This document shows positions 23,781 through 34,900 of a stretch of 64,000 nucleotides of DNA, one piece after another. Origin of the DNA: Shewanella sp. (GTDB lineage Bacteria > Pseudomonadota > Gammaproteobacteria > Enterobacterales > Shewanellaceae). The position numbers and the translations under genes were made by a program. The notes beneath the pieces are model-generated. The model was not told where the DNA came from. It did not search any database and saw only the letters and a program-made list of their open reading frames with translations. Location of the stretch: the NCBI RefSeq assembly GCF_013214165.1, contig NZ_JABSSM010000021.1, forward strand, positions 62,001 to 126,000, in the 5' to 3' direction. The number at the start of each line of letters is the position of its first letter. Positions within the stretch are counted from its first letter, which is position 1.

Positions 23781-24469
23781 AAATCGGTATTATCGGCGCA
23801 ATGGAGCCAGAGGTTGTTCATCTTATCGCTGCTATGTCGTCTGCACAGTCACAGACGATTGCGGGCATCGAGTTTATCCAAGGTACGCTAGATGGCACCG
23901 AGGTGATCGTCACCCGCTCCGGCATAGGAAAAGTCGCCGCCAGCATCGCCACCACCTTACTCATCGAGAAATATGCTCCCGATGCCGTGATCAATACCGG
24001 CTCAGCCGGTGGTTTCGTCGATGAACTGGCTATCGGTGATATCGTTATCTCCACGGAGGTCAGGCACCATGATGTTGATGTCACCGCATTTGGCTATGAG
24101 ATAGGCCAGATGGCCAGCCAACCCGCCGCTTTCGTTGCCGATGAGAAATTAATACACGCAGCTAACAAGGCGGTTGCCAGTCTTGACGATGTGAAAGCCA
24201 TCCAAGGTTTGATCTGTACCGGTGACAGCTTCATCTGTGATCCTGAGCGTACTAAGACCATGCTCAGCCATTTTCCGACCATGGCAGCTTGTGAAATGGA
24301 AGCTGCCGCCATAGCTCAAGTCTGCCACCAGTTTAAGGTGCCTTTTGTGGTCATTCGCTCACTGTCAGATAATGCCAATAATGACTCTCCGGTCGATTTT
24401 GACGCTTATCTAGTCAAGGCGGGCCGCCAGTCAGCCTTGATGGTGATGGCTTTACTGAAACAATTATAA
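23777..24469 (+). CDS. mtnN: 5'-methylthioadenosine/S-adenosylhomocysteine nucleosidase
   Basis: [20 protein letters not shown] and [35 protein letters not shown]. Confidence 0.95.
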   Translation: MKIGIIGAMEPEVVHLIAAMSSAQSQTIAGIEFIQGTLDGTEVIVTRSGIGKVAASIATTLLIEKYAPDAVINTGSAGGFVDELAIGDIVISTEVRHHDVDVTAFGYEIGQMASQPAAFVADEKLIHAANKAVASLDDVKAIQGLICTGDSFICDPERTKTMLSHFPTMAACEMEAAAIAQVCHQFKVPFVVIRSLSDNANNDSPVDFDAYLVKAGRQSALMVMALLKQL

Positions 24470-24536
24470 ATACGAGTGTTTATGACTAATGTTTTTAGAG
24501 TTTAGTCATTACTAAAAATCCAGCAAGGTCATTATC

Positions 24537-25520
24537 ATGGTTCCAGAGTTTGCCCAACTGCTGCTCAACGACAGTGTGTTTTATCAAGGAGCCATGATCC
24601 TTCTTGTCAGTTTATTACTGTCTCGCCTAGCCTCACTGCCCAGAGAATTTCAGCCCATAGCCTGGTTCGGCTTGCTTGCTAAGGAATTAGCAAAAAAAGT
24701 GGCCCACAGTAACCGGTCGCCCTCTCAACAAGTTATTGCCGGCACCATGGCGACAATTCTCTTGATATTGCCTTTCTGGGCCATCATCTACTTCTTGTTA
24801 CAACTTGCCGCCTTCCCCTGGTTTTTCGAATTTATCATTCTCTATATCTGCTTAAATGATGACAATTTTAAACAGGTCGCCGCTGAGGTGAGGCAGGCAT
24901 TGAGCAGAGAAGATAAAACTGGCGCCAGACAGTTACTCACTGTGTGGTTAAATCGGGATACTCAACAATTAAGCAGTGTTGGCATAAGCAAGGCGACCAT
25001 AGAAAAATTGGTCACAACACCGGTTTACGGCACAGTTTCAACGATAATGTTTTTTAGCATCGGCGGTGCGCCTCTGGTACTCGCCACACGAATGATAAAG
25101 AAGCTTGAGCTATGTTGGCCGGCGATTAACCCTAAATTTAAGCATTTCGGTCAACCGATTTACCTGCTTAGCACCGCCTTGTTTATCGTCCCTAGCTGGC
25201 TGTGGAATTTCACCCTGGCGATTCAAGGTGGTCCTAACAGCATACTTTTGCTGTTTAAACCCTTATCTAATAAGGGCTCACTCTATAACTGCACTAACAC
25301 CTGTACGATAGCCGCATCCGTGCTTAAGGTCGAGCTGGGAGGGCCGATGAAGTTTAACAAGCAGCGTATCGAAGTCACCAAGCTGGTTTATGGCCCGAAA
25401 CCCGACAGCCAGACTATCTCTGCAGCCATAAAATTAGCCAGCACTGGGTATACGCTCTGGCTCAGTTTTTTGATCCTCATCCCACTGATTTGGGCTACAC
25501 TGCGCTATTTGCAGACTTAA
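24537..25520 (+). CDS. CobD/CbiB-family membrane protein (adenosylcobinamide-phosphate synthase-like)
   Basis: 327 aa multi-spanning protein; TPVYGTVSTIMFFSIGGAPLVLATRMIKKL resembles CbiB. Confidence 0.7.
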   Translation: MVPEFAQLLLNDSVFYQGAMILLVSLLLSRLASLPREFQPIAWFGLLAKELAKKVAHSNRSPSQQVIAGTMATILLILPFWAIIYFLLQLAAFPWFFEFIILYICLNDDNFKQVAAEVRQALSREDKTGARQLLTVWLNRDTQQLSSVGISKATIEKLVTTPVYGTVSTIMFFSIGGAPLVLATRMIKKLELCWPAINPKFKHFGQPIYLLSTALFIVPSWLWNFTLAIQGGPNSILLLFKPLSNKGSLYNCTNTCTIAASVLKVELGGPMKFNKQRIEVTKLVYGPKPDSQTISAAIKLASTGYTLWLSFLILIPLIWATLRYLQT

Positions 25521-25603
25521 GTGCCCTGCAGTCTAGACATATATTTATCCATAGGTATCATTCCTAGCATAGACTCAACACACTCCGACATAGGCCATAA
25601 GAT

Positions 25604-25993
25604 TTGTTCGACAATATTCATGTATCTTTAACGACTCCCGCTTTGCTATTCCCGGCAATTTCCTTGCTGTTGCTGGCCTACACCAACCGATTCTTTGCCC
25701 TAGCGGCCCTGATAAGAAGCTTGAGCAGTGACGGCAAGCCAGTTCATAGTGAGCAGTTAAGAAACTTACGTCGGCGCATCAGTATCATCAGACGCATGCA
25801 AGAGGCCGGTGTCATGAGTTTCGCCCTGTGTGTACTCTGCATGATCTTCATCTATGTCGGACTCAATAAAACCGGGTCTTTTGTCTTCGGTTCTAGCTTA
25901 CTCTTACTGCTCTATTCACTGCTGCTGTCAGTGATTGAGATCCGCATCTCGGTCGATGCGCTTAACTTACACCTGAAAGAGATGGACACATGA
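25604..25993 (+). CDS. DUF2721-like membrane protein
   Basis: 129 aa; LLLAYTNRFFALAALIRSL...RRISIIRRMQ; overlaps the next gene start. Confidence 0.65.
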   Translation: MFDNIHVSLTTPALLFPAISLLLLAYTNRFFALAALIRSLSSDGKPVHSEQLRNLRRRISIIRRMQEAGVMSFALCVLCMIFIYVGLNKTGSFVFGSSLLLLLYSLLLSVIEIRISVDALNLHLKEMDT

Positions 25994-26610
25994 TTGAGTG
26001 GCTCTACGTCTTCGATTTGTGCGGCACCGCCGTTTTTGCCCTCTCGGGTGCGCTAGCCGCGGGGCGACACCGCATGGACCCTTTCGGAGTCATAGTACTG
26101 GCCTCAGTCACCGCCGTCGGTGGCGGTAGCATACGCGATGCCCTCTTGGGGGCGACGCCGGTATTTTGGATCCGCGATCCCAACTATATCATCGTCATCT
26201 TGATCACAGTGATATTGACCTTGCTTCTGGTGCGAAGGCCTAAGAAGGTTCCACAGCAAACGCTGCCCATAGCCGATGCTCTGGGCTTGGCTCTATTTAC
26301 TGTCATTGGCGCAGAGAAAGCGCTAAACCTGGAGTTAGGTGGCATGATTGCCGTAGTAATGGGCTTGATAACTGGCGTGGGAGGAGGCATTATTCGAGAC
26401 TTGCTATGCCGTCAGGTCCCCATGATATTGAGAACCGAGATCTATGCTACCGCATCTATCTTAGGTGGGATCTGTTACAGCGTCGGCATCTATTTAGGTG
26501 TCGATAATATGCATGCGGTGCTAGTCGCCATGACGGTGGCGCTTTGCATCAGACTCGCCGCCATTAGATGGCACCTGTCTCTGCCTGCATTCGATTTGAA
26601 GAAAAACTGA
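25990..26610 (+). CDS. Trimeric intracellular cation (TRIC/UPF0126) channel family protein
   Basis: 206 aa; two repeats with GGGSIRDALLG and GGGIIRDLL. Confidence 0.88.
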   Translation: MIEWLYVFDLCGTAVFALSGALAAGRHRMDPFGVIVLASVTAVGGGSIRDALLGATPVFWIRDPNYIIVILITVILTLLLVRRPKKVPQQTLPIADALGLALFTVIGAEKALNLELGGMIAVVMGLITGVGGGIIRDLLCRQVPMILRTEIYATASILGGICYSVGIYLGVDNMHAVLVAMTVALCIRLAAIRWHLSLPAFDLKKN

Positions 26611-26621
26611 AAGAATTAACT

Positions 26622-27104
26622 ATGACGATCTTACGCTACCTTTGCCTTGTTCTTGCTTTTATCTGCTTACCTTCGGTAGCCAACACTGGAGAGATGCCAC
26701 TCGAACAACAATTGGCGGTAAAGTATATTCGAGCCGTCACAGATCACGATTACAAGGCATTATACGCCTTCTATGACAGAGATAGCGTCTTCAAAGACAG
26801 AACCGCAAGCAAGACCTATACAGGCCGCAGGTATATCATTAACTTTCTGAGACGCGCCCATCAGGGCGTGCTCGAATACGGCTTTAATATCGAACATATG
26901 TTTAACTCTGGCTCTCTGGTCGTGATGATAGGCAGCTATCACTACAAGGGACCCGGAGATCAATTTGGTAAACCCGGTAAGATTATCGAGTTGGCAATCC
27001 CGGGTGTCACCACGGTCAAACTCGATATGGATAATCACAGGGTCGAGGAACATGAAGACCTGATGGATTATCAAACCATGGCCGATCAGCTCGCAGTGCA
27101 GTAG
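26622..27104 (+). CDS. NTF2-like secreted protein
   Basis: Signal peptide MTILRYLCLVLAFICLPSVA; AVKYIRAVTDHDYKALYAFYDRDSVFKD is SnoaL/NTF2-like. Confidence 0.65.
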   Translation: MTILRYLCLVLAFICLPSVANTGEMPLEQQLAVKYIRAVTDHDYKALYAFYDRDSVFKDRTASKTYTGRRYIINFLRRAHQGVLEYGFNIEHMFNSGSLVVMIGSYHYKGPGDQFGKPGKIIELAIPGVTTVKLDMDNHRVEEHEDLMDYQTMADQLAVQ

Positions 27105-27753
27105 ATCCGATTATCATAAGGCTCGGCGATTAACCCAGTTTAATCCTGCCGAGCCTAGACTAGCCCCTATGCTCAGCATGCTTCTAAGCTCGCTTTTCAT
27201 CCCAATTCACGTGTTCAAACCCACCAGGAAAGTTAACTGGTCATATTCACCCAGCCTCTCGATCGGAGAGTTTCATTGAGTGAAACCTCGCCCTTTTTTG
27301 CAAGCTCGCAGCCGCATCTACACCCGCTGTGACTTCGAGAAAATTATCTGTTCGATTTAGCTTTGCTAATTGTCGAGACCTAAGGTTCGGCATTGCCGCA
27401 ATTCAATACTTGTCCAGTTGCTTGGGCGAGTCTTCGAATGAAGACAGATTACATTTTCTGTTTTAGCTTCTGGCTGAGTGGGTATTGGCCAGTGTTTTGA
27501 AGGTCGTACCTTCATTGTTATCTATAGCCTGCAGTGAGTGCAGGGTCTTGTATGTTCCAGGCATACAGGAGTCAGATGAGCAGTCCCCCTTGCCCGATTC
27601 TCAGCAACACAAGGGGGCAGGCTCTGGACTTTCACTCAAGCCTAGCTTCTGCTGGGTTTTCGTATGACAGCAAAATATGGGATCGACAATGAAAATCCCC
27701 TCCATGTACTAGTATTGATACCAAACAATGCGCAAAAGTTGTGGGGTCGATTT

Positions 27754-29388
27754 ATGGAGCCAACTCAAGATTCGCCAAGCAAGGTACCGTTAATCAACGA
27801 TGATTTTTTAGGCCACCCTAAAGGATTATATGTCTGCTTCGCCACCGAGATGTGGGAGCGATTCTCCTTCTATGGCATGAAATACCTGCTACTTCTTTAC
27901 CTGACTAAATATCATCTGTTCGCCGACGGTGCGGGGCTGGAAGTATTAGGTTCTTACGCAGGCCTGGTCTATTCACTTCCTGTCATAGGTGGACTGTTGG
28001 CCGACAGGTACCTAGGCATGCGCAAGGCGGTCATATTCGGTGGTATTCTCCTGTGCATGGGACACTTCTTGATGGCAGTAGAAGGACACCAAGCGGTACA
28101 GTACGCCGCAGGGAGTCAACTTAGCGCCGATATCACCCTCAATGACGGTAGCGTCTTACTCGCAGGTACTGTGCTGTCCGAAACCGTCCAGATCCGCGAT
28201 CTGGCCGCACTCAATGTTTTTTATCTGGCGCTGGCATTGATCGTCGTCGGCGTCGGCTTCCTCAAGCCCAACATCTCCACTATCGTCGGTCAGCTCTATG
28301 ATAAGGATGATCCCCGTCGAGAGTCCGGCTTCACCATCTTCTACATGGGGATCAATATCGGCGCCTTCGCCGCAACGATCATCTGCGTCTACCTGGGGGA
28401 AAACTTCGGCTGGGGTTACGGCTTCGGCGCAGCCGGGGTCGGCATGTTGCTAGGCCTGTTTACCTTCCTCAAGGGACAGAAACACCTCAGAGGCCTGGCA
28501 GAGCCGAACGATCCTAGCCTGCTTAGGGAGAAGGTGATATGGCGCTTGAGCCGGGAACACCTCATCTATCTGACCGCCCTGCTCAGCTTATCCATGTTCT
28601 GGTTTATCATCCAACATGAGCCCGTTGTATTCGCCGCCCAGCAGGTATTATTACTAGTTTCAGGCGCCGGCCTGATTGGCTACGCCGTCTTAAGAGGCAC
28701 CAAGGAGGAAATGCACCAGATGATTGTATTGATGGTCCTCATCGGCTCCACCATAGTATTTTGGGCCTTATTCGAACAGGCTGCAGGCTCCATGACCCTG
28801 TACGCCGATCGCGTGGTCGACAGAAATCTGGGGGGCATAGAGATAGCCGCGGGGCAATTTGGCTCCCTCAATGCCGGCTTTATCATGCTGCTGGCCCTGC
28901 CCTTCGCCGCATTATGGGTCTGGTTGGATAAACACCAGTTAAACCCCAATATCCCGGTCAAGTTCGGCCTGGGGATCATTCAGGCGGGTCTAGGTTTCGG
29001 CGCTCTGGTCATAGGAGCCTGGTACCCTAACGAGGCTGGGCAAATCAGTCTCTGGTGGTTGGTGCTGGCATACCTGCTCCACACCACAGGCGAGCTCTGC
29101 CTGTCACCGGTCGGCCTGTCTGCCGTGACTAAACTGGCCATTCACCGAGTCGTGGGCCTGTCCATGGGAGTCTGGTTTCTGGCCACGGCCCTGTCTGAAA
29201 CCGTCGCCATGCGCTTGGGGAAACTGGCCGCCATAGACACATCCGAGCCTCAAAATATGGACATAAGTCAGGCCGTCAGCACTTACACTCAACTGTTCGA
29301 ATTCTTGATGTGGACGGGTATAGGTTGCGGTATCTTGATGCTGCTCATCTCTCCTATCTTGAAGAAATACATGCACGGGGTGCGTTAA
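27754..29388 (+). CDS. POT/PTR family oligopeptide:H+ symporter (probable start MEPTQDS near 27754; ORF track starts at 27664)
   Basis: HPKGLYVCFATEMWERFSFYGMKYLLLLYLTKY and FYMGINIGAFAATIICVYLGE PTR2 signatures. Confidence 0.9.
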   Translation: MEPTQDSPSKVPLINDDFLGHPKGLYVCFATEMWERFSFYGMKYLLLLYLTKYHLFADGAGLEVLGSYAGLVYSLPVIGGLLADRYLGMRKAVIFGGILLCMGHFLMAVEGHQAVQYAAGSQLSADITLNDGSVLLAGTVLSETVQIRDLAALNVFYLALALIVVGVGFLKPNISTIVGQLYDKDDPRRESGFTIFYMGINIGAFAATIICVYLGENFGWGYGFGAAGVGMLLGLFTFLKGQKHLRGLAEPNDPSLLREKVIWRLSREHLIYLTALLSLSMFWFIIQHEPVVFAAQQVLLLVSGAGLIGYAVLRGTKEEMHQMIVLMVLIGSTIVFWALFEQAAGSMTLYADRVVDRNLGGIEIAAGQFGSLNAGFIMLLALPFAALWVWLDKHQLNPNIPVKFGLGIIQAGLGFGALVIGAWYPNEAGQISLWWLVLAYLLHTTGELCLSPVGLSAVTKLAIHRVVGLSMGVWFLATALSETVAMRLGKLAAIDTSEPQNMDISQAVSTYTQLFEFLMWTGIGCGILMLLISPILKKYMHGVR

Positions 29389-29517
29389 GCAAGAGGCGAG
29401 GGATGGATCGAGAAAGACGAGCGCTAATGCAGCAGCCTAGGCTAGGCTAGGGGCGGACAGGGTTCTAAATGGCATTAGCAAAAGCCTCTAGCACCTGAGT
29501 CCTAGAGGCTAATAAGG

Positions 29518-30714
29518 TTAAACCAAGGTCACCTTGGCAAACTTACGTTTACCGACCTGGAAGACACCGCTCGTACCGGCAGTTAACTGCAGGCGTGTGT
29601 CTTCAATCTTCACGCCGTCTATCTTGGCCGCGCCCTGCTTGATCATACGCATGGCGTCCGAGGTCGACTTGACGAAACCTAGCTCCTTGAGCAAGTTGGC
29701 GATGGCGATACCTTCACCCACACTCAGTTCAACCTCTTCAATATCATCCGGGATGGCGCCCTTCTGAAAACGATTGATGAACTCCTGATGGGCAGCTTCG
29801 GCAGCGGCTTCATCATGGAAACGAGCGATGATCTCTTTCGCCAAGGCTATCTTGATATCACGGGGATTGGCTCCGGCTTCGATATCGGCCTTAAACTGCT
29901 CAATTTCACCGAGAGGGCGGAATGACAACAGCTCGAAGTAACGCCACATGAGCACATCTGAGATAGACATGATCTTACCAAACATCTCACCGGCAGGCTC
30001 ACTCACACCAATATAGTTGTTTGCAGACTTGGACATCTTCTTTACGCCGTCCAGGCCTTCAAGCAGTGGCATCATGATAACGGTCTGAGGCTTTTGTCCC
30101 TCAGATTTCTGTAACTCGCGTCCCATCAGCAAGTTAAACTTCTGATCGGTACCACCCAGTTCGACGTCAGCTTCCAAGGCTACCGAGTCATAACCCTGTA
30201 GCAAGGGATACATAAACTCATGAATGGCTATCGACTGACCCGAAGCATAACGCTTCTTAAAGTCATCACGTTCCATCATACGCGCAACCGTTTGCTTAGA
30301 CGCGAGACGGATCATGCCCGCCGCGCCCAATGGTTCTAGCCAGGTCGAGTTAAACACTATGCGCGTCTTGGCAGGATCCAAAATCTTATAGACCTGCTCC
30401 TTATAGGTTTCAGCGTTAGCGAGTACTTGCTCGCGAGTCAGTGGAGGACGAGTGCTATTCTTACCACTGGGATCGCCCACCATGCCGGTGAAATCGCCGA
30501 TCAGGAAGATCACTTCGTGACCTAGCTCCTGAAAAGTGCGCATCTTATTTAAGATCACTGTGTGACCAAGATGAATATCCGGCGCGGTTGGATCGGCTCC
30601 AAGCTTAATACGTAAGGGACGTCCCTCTTTCAATTTTTCCAGCAGATCCGCCTCGAGTAATATCTCATCGGTACCGCGTTTAATCTCTGCAAATGCTTGG
30701 TCTAAATCAGCCAT
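29518..30714 (-). CDS. tyrS: Tyrosyl-tRNA synthetase
   Basis: [24 protein letters not shown] and [11 protein letters not shown] motifs, S4 domain at C-terminus. Confidence 0.95.
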   Translation of the reverse strand: MADLDQAFAEIKRGTDEILLEADLLEKLKEGRPLRIKLGADPTAPDIHLGHTVILNKMRTFQELGHEVIFLIGDFTGMVGDPSGKNSTRPPLTREQVLANAETYKEQVYKILDPAKTRIVFNSTWLEPLGAAGMIRLASKQTVARMMERDDFKKRYASGQSIAIHEFMYPLLQGYDSVALEADVELGGTDQKFNLLMGRELQKSEGQKPQTVIMMPLLEGLDGVKKMSKSANNYIGVSEPAGEMFGKIMSISDVLMWRYFELLSFRPLGEIEQFKADIEAGANPRDIKIALAKEIIARFHDEAAAEAAHQEFINRFQKGAIPDDIEEVELSVGEGIAIANLLKELGFVKSTSDAMRMIKQGAAKIDGVKIEDTRLQLTAGTSGVFQVGKRKFAKVTLV

Positions 30715-30851
30715 CTCGCCAACTACTCCTAGGAGCTCATTCAAAAATAAAGAGTCATGTTACTTGTTAGCCAGCACAATTGAAAGTGTGTACACTAAGG
30801 GGATCACCATAAGCAAAAAAATTGCGACTGCGCTCAACAGGAAAATGTTCG

Positions 30852-32291
30852 ATGGGAAAGGTTATAACGCTGTTAAAATTACTGCCGAAAATGCACCAAA
30901 TACTCTTGTGTTTCTTAGTGTTAGTGACCTTAATCATAGTTATTTTACCTTCCGGTGATCCCCATGCATCTAAGGATGCTAACTCCAAGCTTTCCGGCAC
31001 CATTAAGCTAGGCAATGGCGACCAAAGTGACAGCTCAAATATGAGTGCCGATAAGTTAGCCCAGCTTAAGGCGCCTCTCTCTTTTCGCACACCGACGCCG
31101 CCCGCGGATCTTTTGCGAGTCGAGCGAAAGAGTAGCGACCCGACTCCCCAGATAGAGCCTCAAGCCGAGAGCTCCATCGACGAATTAACGCGTCAACCAG
31201 CCCAGAAGAAGCACGTTAAGCATTTCAAGGTAAAGAGTGGTGATACCTTAGCGGCGCTGTTTAATCGCGCCGGATTAAGCTCTCGGGATGTCTATGAGAT
31301 AACCCAACTGCCAAAAGCCAAGAAAAACCTGCTGAAGATCCTACCAGGTGAAGAGATCATCATAGTGAAAGATGACGCCGGCGAACTCTTGCAGCTCAGT
31401 TATCATATCGACCCCATCTCTACCCTAGTCATAGACAGAGACCCCAAGGGCTATTTTGAACATATTTCACAGAAGAAAGTTGACAGCCGCAATAAATTTT
31501 CCAGCGCGACCATTAACAATAACTTCTGGAATGCAGGCGTGAGCGCAGGGTTAACCCCAAACCAGATCATGCAGCTAGCGACTATCTTCGGTTGGGATAT
31601 CGATTTTGCCCTGGACATCAGACGCGGAGATAATTTCTCCATCATCTTCGAAGAGGAATATGCCGATGGTGAATTTCTCAGAAATGGTAATATCTTAGCC
31701 GCAGAATTTAGTAACCAGGGTGATCGCTACACAGCAGTTCGCTACACGGATGGCAACTATTACTCGGAAGATGGACGTAGCATGCGCAAGGCCTTCCTGC
31801 GCTCCCCCGTCGATTTCAAATATGTTAGCTCAAGCTTCAACCCTAAGCGCTTACACCCGGTCACAGGTCAAGTCAGAGCCCATAGAGGGGTCGATTATGT
31901 GGCCGCGGTAGGAACCCCCATTAAAGCCGCGGGTAAGGGCCGAGTGATAAAGTCAGCCTACAACCAATACAATGGTAACTATGTCTTTATCAAACATAAC
32001 GACACCTATACCACTAAATACTTGCACCTGAAGAAGCGTAAGGTAAGGCAAGGAGCCACAGTTAAACAGGGACAGATAATCGGCACCCTAGGTTCTACGG
32101 GACGTGTCACAGGTGCGCATCTGCACTATGAATTTATCGTCAATGGCAGCCACAGAAACCCGAGAACGGTCAAGCTGCCAAAATCATTGCCCATCGCCAA
32201 GTCAGAAAAATCTAAATTTTTGGCTCTAAGTAAGCAGATCATGGCTAAACTTCAACAGGACAAGCAGATCCGGCTAGCCTCAATACAATAA
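30852..32291 (+). CDS. Murein DD-endopeptidase (OapA/LysM-type N-terminus, M23 peptidase)
   Basis: VKSGDTLAALFNRAGLSSRDVYEI; RLHPVTGQVRAHRGVDYVAAVGTPIKAAGKG and GAHLHYEF M23 motifs. Confidence 0.9.
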   Translation: MGKVITLLKLLPKMHQILLCFLVLVTLIIVILPSGDPHASKDANSKLSGTIKLGNGDQSDSSNMSADKLAQLKAPLSFRTPTPPADLLRVERKSSDPTPQIEPQAESSIDELTRQPAQKKHVKHFKVKSGDTLAALFNRAGLSSRDVYEITQLPKAKKNLLKILPGEEIIIVKDDAGELLQLSYHIDPISTLVIDRDPKGYFEHISQKKVDSRNKFSSATINNNFWNAGVSAGLTPNQIMQLATIFGWDIDFALDIRRGDNFSIIFEEEYADGEFLRNGNILAAEFSNQGDRYTAVRYTDGNYYSEDGRSMRKAFLRSPVDFKYVSSSFNPKRLHPVTGQVRAHRGVDYVAAVGTPIKAAGKGRVIKSAYNQYNGNYVFIKHNDTYTTKYLHLKKRKVRQGATVKQGQIIGTLGSTGRVTGAHLHYEFIVNGSHRNPRTVKLPKSLPIAKSEKSKFLALSKQIMAKLQQDKQIRLASIQ

Positions 32292-32380
32292 GCGTACAGC
32301 ATTGACACACCCCCTAGCCTAGCCCCGGCAATGACTGATATTCCCGGCTTCTTGTTCGCTACAAAAATGGAAATATTACA

Positions 32381-33502
32381 ATGAGCAGAGACTTGTATAT
32401 TGGCTTGATGTCGGGTACCAGCATGGATGGTGTCGATGCCGTCTTAGTCGACTTTGGCAAGCAACAACCCAGACTCGTAGCCAAGCATAGTGAGGCTATT
32501 CCAAAACATACCTTAAATGGTTTACAGCGCCTCTGCCTCCCGGGCAATGACGAAATAAATCTACTAGGACAACTCGATCGTAGCGTTGGACAGTTATTCG
32601 CTGTGGCCGTCAACGCCCTACTGGCCAAGGCCGGTATTACCAAAGAGCAAGTGATCGCCATTGGCAGCCATGGTCAGACCGTCAGACATATGCCCAATCT
32701 AGATATGGGATTCACCCTGCAAATCGGCGATCCCAACACCATAGCAGTATCTACCGGTATCGATGTCATCGCCGATTTCAGACGCAAAGACATCGCCTTA
32801 GGAGGGCAAGGGGCTCCCTTAGTGCCAGCCTTTCATCAAGAGATCTTTGCCACCACAGACACGCCAAGGATCATTCTCAACATAGGCGGCATCTCCAACA
32901 TCACCTTCTTCCCGTCAAACAAACCTGCTGATGACCGTCAGGTCATAGGCTTCGATACCGGCCCGGGAAATACCTTGATAGATGCCTGGTGCCAACAGGC
33001 GTTACAACAAGCCTACGACGAGAACGGCGCATGGGCTGCAACTGGAACCACGGATGAGAAGCTGCTCAAGCATCTGCTATCTCACTCATACTTCTCTCAA
33101 CACTTCCCCAAAAGCACAGGACGAGAGCTGTTCAATCAAGCCTGGCTCGAGCAGCAGACTGCGGCGTTTGGTTATCTAAACGAAGCCGATATCCAGTCGA
33201 CTCTGCTCGATGTAACCTGCCATAGCATAGCCAAAGATACCTTAGCCTTATCCCAGAGTGGAGAGCTGTTTGTCTGCGGCGGCGGCGCATTCAACGGTGA
33301 GATGATGGCACGTCTGGCTAAACTCTTGCCTAATTACACCATGAGTACCACATCTGAGCTGGGGATTGACCCACAATGGGTCGAAGGCATCGCTTTCGCC
33401 TGGCTTGCCATGCGCTTCCACAACAGGCTGCCAGGGAATCTCCCTGCTGTCACAGGAGCCAGTCGAACGGCGGTGTTAGGCGCGTTATTTCCAGCAGCCT
33501 AG
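32381..33502 (+). CDS. anmK: Anhydro-N-acetylmuramic acid kinase
   Basis: [35 protein letters not shown]. Confidence 0.95.
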   Translation: MSRDLYIGLMSGTSMDGVDAVLVDFGKQQPRLVAKHSEAIPKHTLNGLQRLCLPGNDEINLLGQLDRSVGQLFAVAVNALLAKAGITKEQVIAIGSHGQTVRHMPNLDMGFTLQIGDPNTIAVSTGIDVIADFRRKDIALGGQGAPLVPAFHQEIFATTDTPRIILNIGGISNITFFPSNKPADDRQVIGFDTGPGNTLIDAWCQQALQQAYDENGAWAATGTTDEKLLKHLLSHSYFSQHFPKSTGRELFNQAWLEQQTAAFGYLNEADIQSTLLDVTCHSIAKDTLALSQSGELFVCGGGAFNGEMMARLAKLLPNYTMSTTSELGIDPQWVEGIAFAWLAMRFHNRLPGNLPAVTGASRTAVLGALFPAA

Positions 33503-33528
33503 CTCATAAGTTTTTCAACACAAAAGAC

Positions 33529-33797
33529 TAATACCATTCCGAGTAAGTATCTGAACATTCAGCGGGAGTTCAAAGCCCTGTAGGCAAGGCGAATGTTTGA
33601 AGCTAATAGTTATTCTATATCGAGAACATTCAACGTAGCATAAAGGGCTTTGAAACCCGCACTGCGTGAGGCTCTCAGTGTTTCCACTTCTGTGTTACAT
33701 TGACTTAAAAGAGAATAACCATTTCCTCATCAATGTGCCTTGAATTGAAAAAACTGAGAGTCTCTGAACTGACCAGATACTTATATGGAATGGTATA
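33529..33797. mobile_element. MITE-like element with terminal inverted repeats and internal fold-back arms
   Basis: Left end taccattccgagtaagtatctg vs reverse complement of right end taccattccatataagtatctg (19/22); inner inverted pair gcgggagttcaaagccct / gggctttgaaacccgc. Confidence 0.7.
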
Positions 33798-33958
33798 ACT
33801 AAGCCTAATGGCCGCGCCGTACTCGACTCGTTCGAGTCGGTGCACTTTTTCATTTATCATTCTTTTCCCCCACAGATAAAAATCTACTCTATATCCTCCC
33901 TGCGAAATGATATGATCGCCCGATAAATGCGTGCTACCAGATTACGTAAACCCAATAA

Positions 33959-34342
33959 ATGAGAGATACCATGAGTAAAAGTGCCAAAGATGCAAGCCAG
34001 ATGACTCCAGAAGCTCGCTACGACTACTTTGTTGAGCAAGTAAAGTCTGAAGAGACACTATGGACCCTTCAGGATGATGACGGCTGCGTAATGCTAACGA
34101 CAGAAGAGGAAGATTGTATTCCTATGTGGCCTAGCGAAGAGGCGGCTAAATCTTGGGCTGTCGATGATTGGGAAAACTGCATCCCGCTCGCAATCCCGGT
34201 ATCTGAATGGTTGGAACGTTGGGTTCCGGGCATGCAGGATGATGATCTATTTGTTGCTGTATACCCAGTGCAAGATGACCTAGGTGTCGTTATTCCTCCC
34301 TATGAGTTAGAGCAGCGTCTAACACCGAAGCAGCGTCACTAA
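33959..34342 (+). CDS. DUF2750-like protein
   Basis: RYDYFVEQVKSEETLWTLQDDDGCVML...PMWPSEEAAKSWAVDDWENCIPLAIPVSEWLERW. Confidence 0.75.
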   Translation: MRDTMSKSAKDASQMTPEARYDYFVEQVKSEETLWTLQDDDGCVMLTTEEEDCIPMWPSEEAAKSWAVDDWENCIPLAIPVSEWLERWVPGMQDDDLFVAVYPVQDDLGVVIPPYELEQRLTPKQRH

Positions 34343-34370
34343 TTTAGCCCTCGCTAACAGGAGATCCAGC

Positions 34371-34898
34371 TTGAAAAATGACACCTCAGATCCTTCAATC
34401 GATAATGGCGACGACTTAGATGCAGTCACAAATGGTGAAATTGACAAGGATGAAGCTCTCCAAACACAAGCTAAATCGGCTGCTATACCGGTATTAAAAC
34501 ACGCTCTGCCTAAAAGGCTTGCCGCCCTATGCGCTTTCTTTGCCATCGCCTCAATTAGCGGTCTCATAGCAAAACAAGGCGAACTGTTTTGCATACTGAC
34601 CATAATCATGGTGATTGCCATACTTGGGCGTCAGCGAACGGCTATGTACTTCCTGCAAGGTTATACGGTACTCCAACTTGCTCTCGTCAGTATGTTGCCT
34701 GTCTACCTGTATGATCCAGATAATTTACTCGTCGGCAATCCTTCGACATTTAAGCTAGGTGAACTACAAACAAAGGTACCCGACTTCGTTATCTTCGGCA
34801 TCATAATTGTGCTGGCTATGGTTCAAGTCTGGGTCGCGTTTACCCCTAAGGTTAAAGCCTATTTCAATACCAAGATAAACATGAACATCATGAGTTAA
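34371..34898 (+). CDS. Predicted membrane protein, TTG start
   Basis: Hydrophobic segments; aggag SD upstream of TTG. Confidence 0.6.
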   Translation: MKNDTSDPSIDNGDDLDAVTNGEIDKDEALQTQAKSAAIPVLKHALPKRLAALCAFFAIASISGLIAKQGELFCILTIIMVIAILGRQRTAMYFLQGYTVLQLALVSMLPVYLYDPDNLLVGNPSTFKLGELQTKVPDFVIFGIIIVLAMVQVWVAFTPKVKAYFNTKINMNIMS

Positions 34899-34900
34899 GT

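Noticed and set aside
27485-27667. 60-aa ORF upstream of the POT transporter
   Set aside because: No recognisable family, and it spans the hairpin; more likely leader sequence.
30764-31090. Small ORFs on both strands between tyrS and the M23 peptidase
   Set aside because: They overlap the peptidase N-terminus or promoter and lack support.
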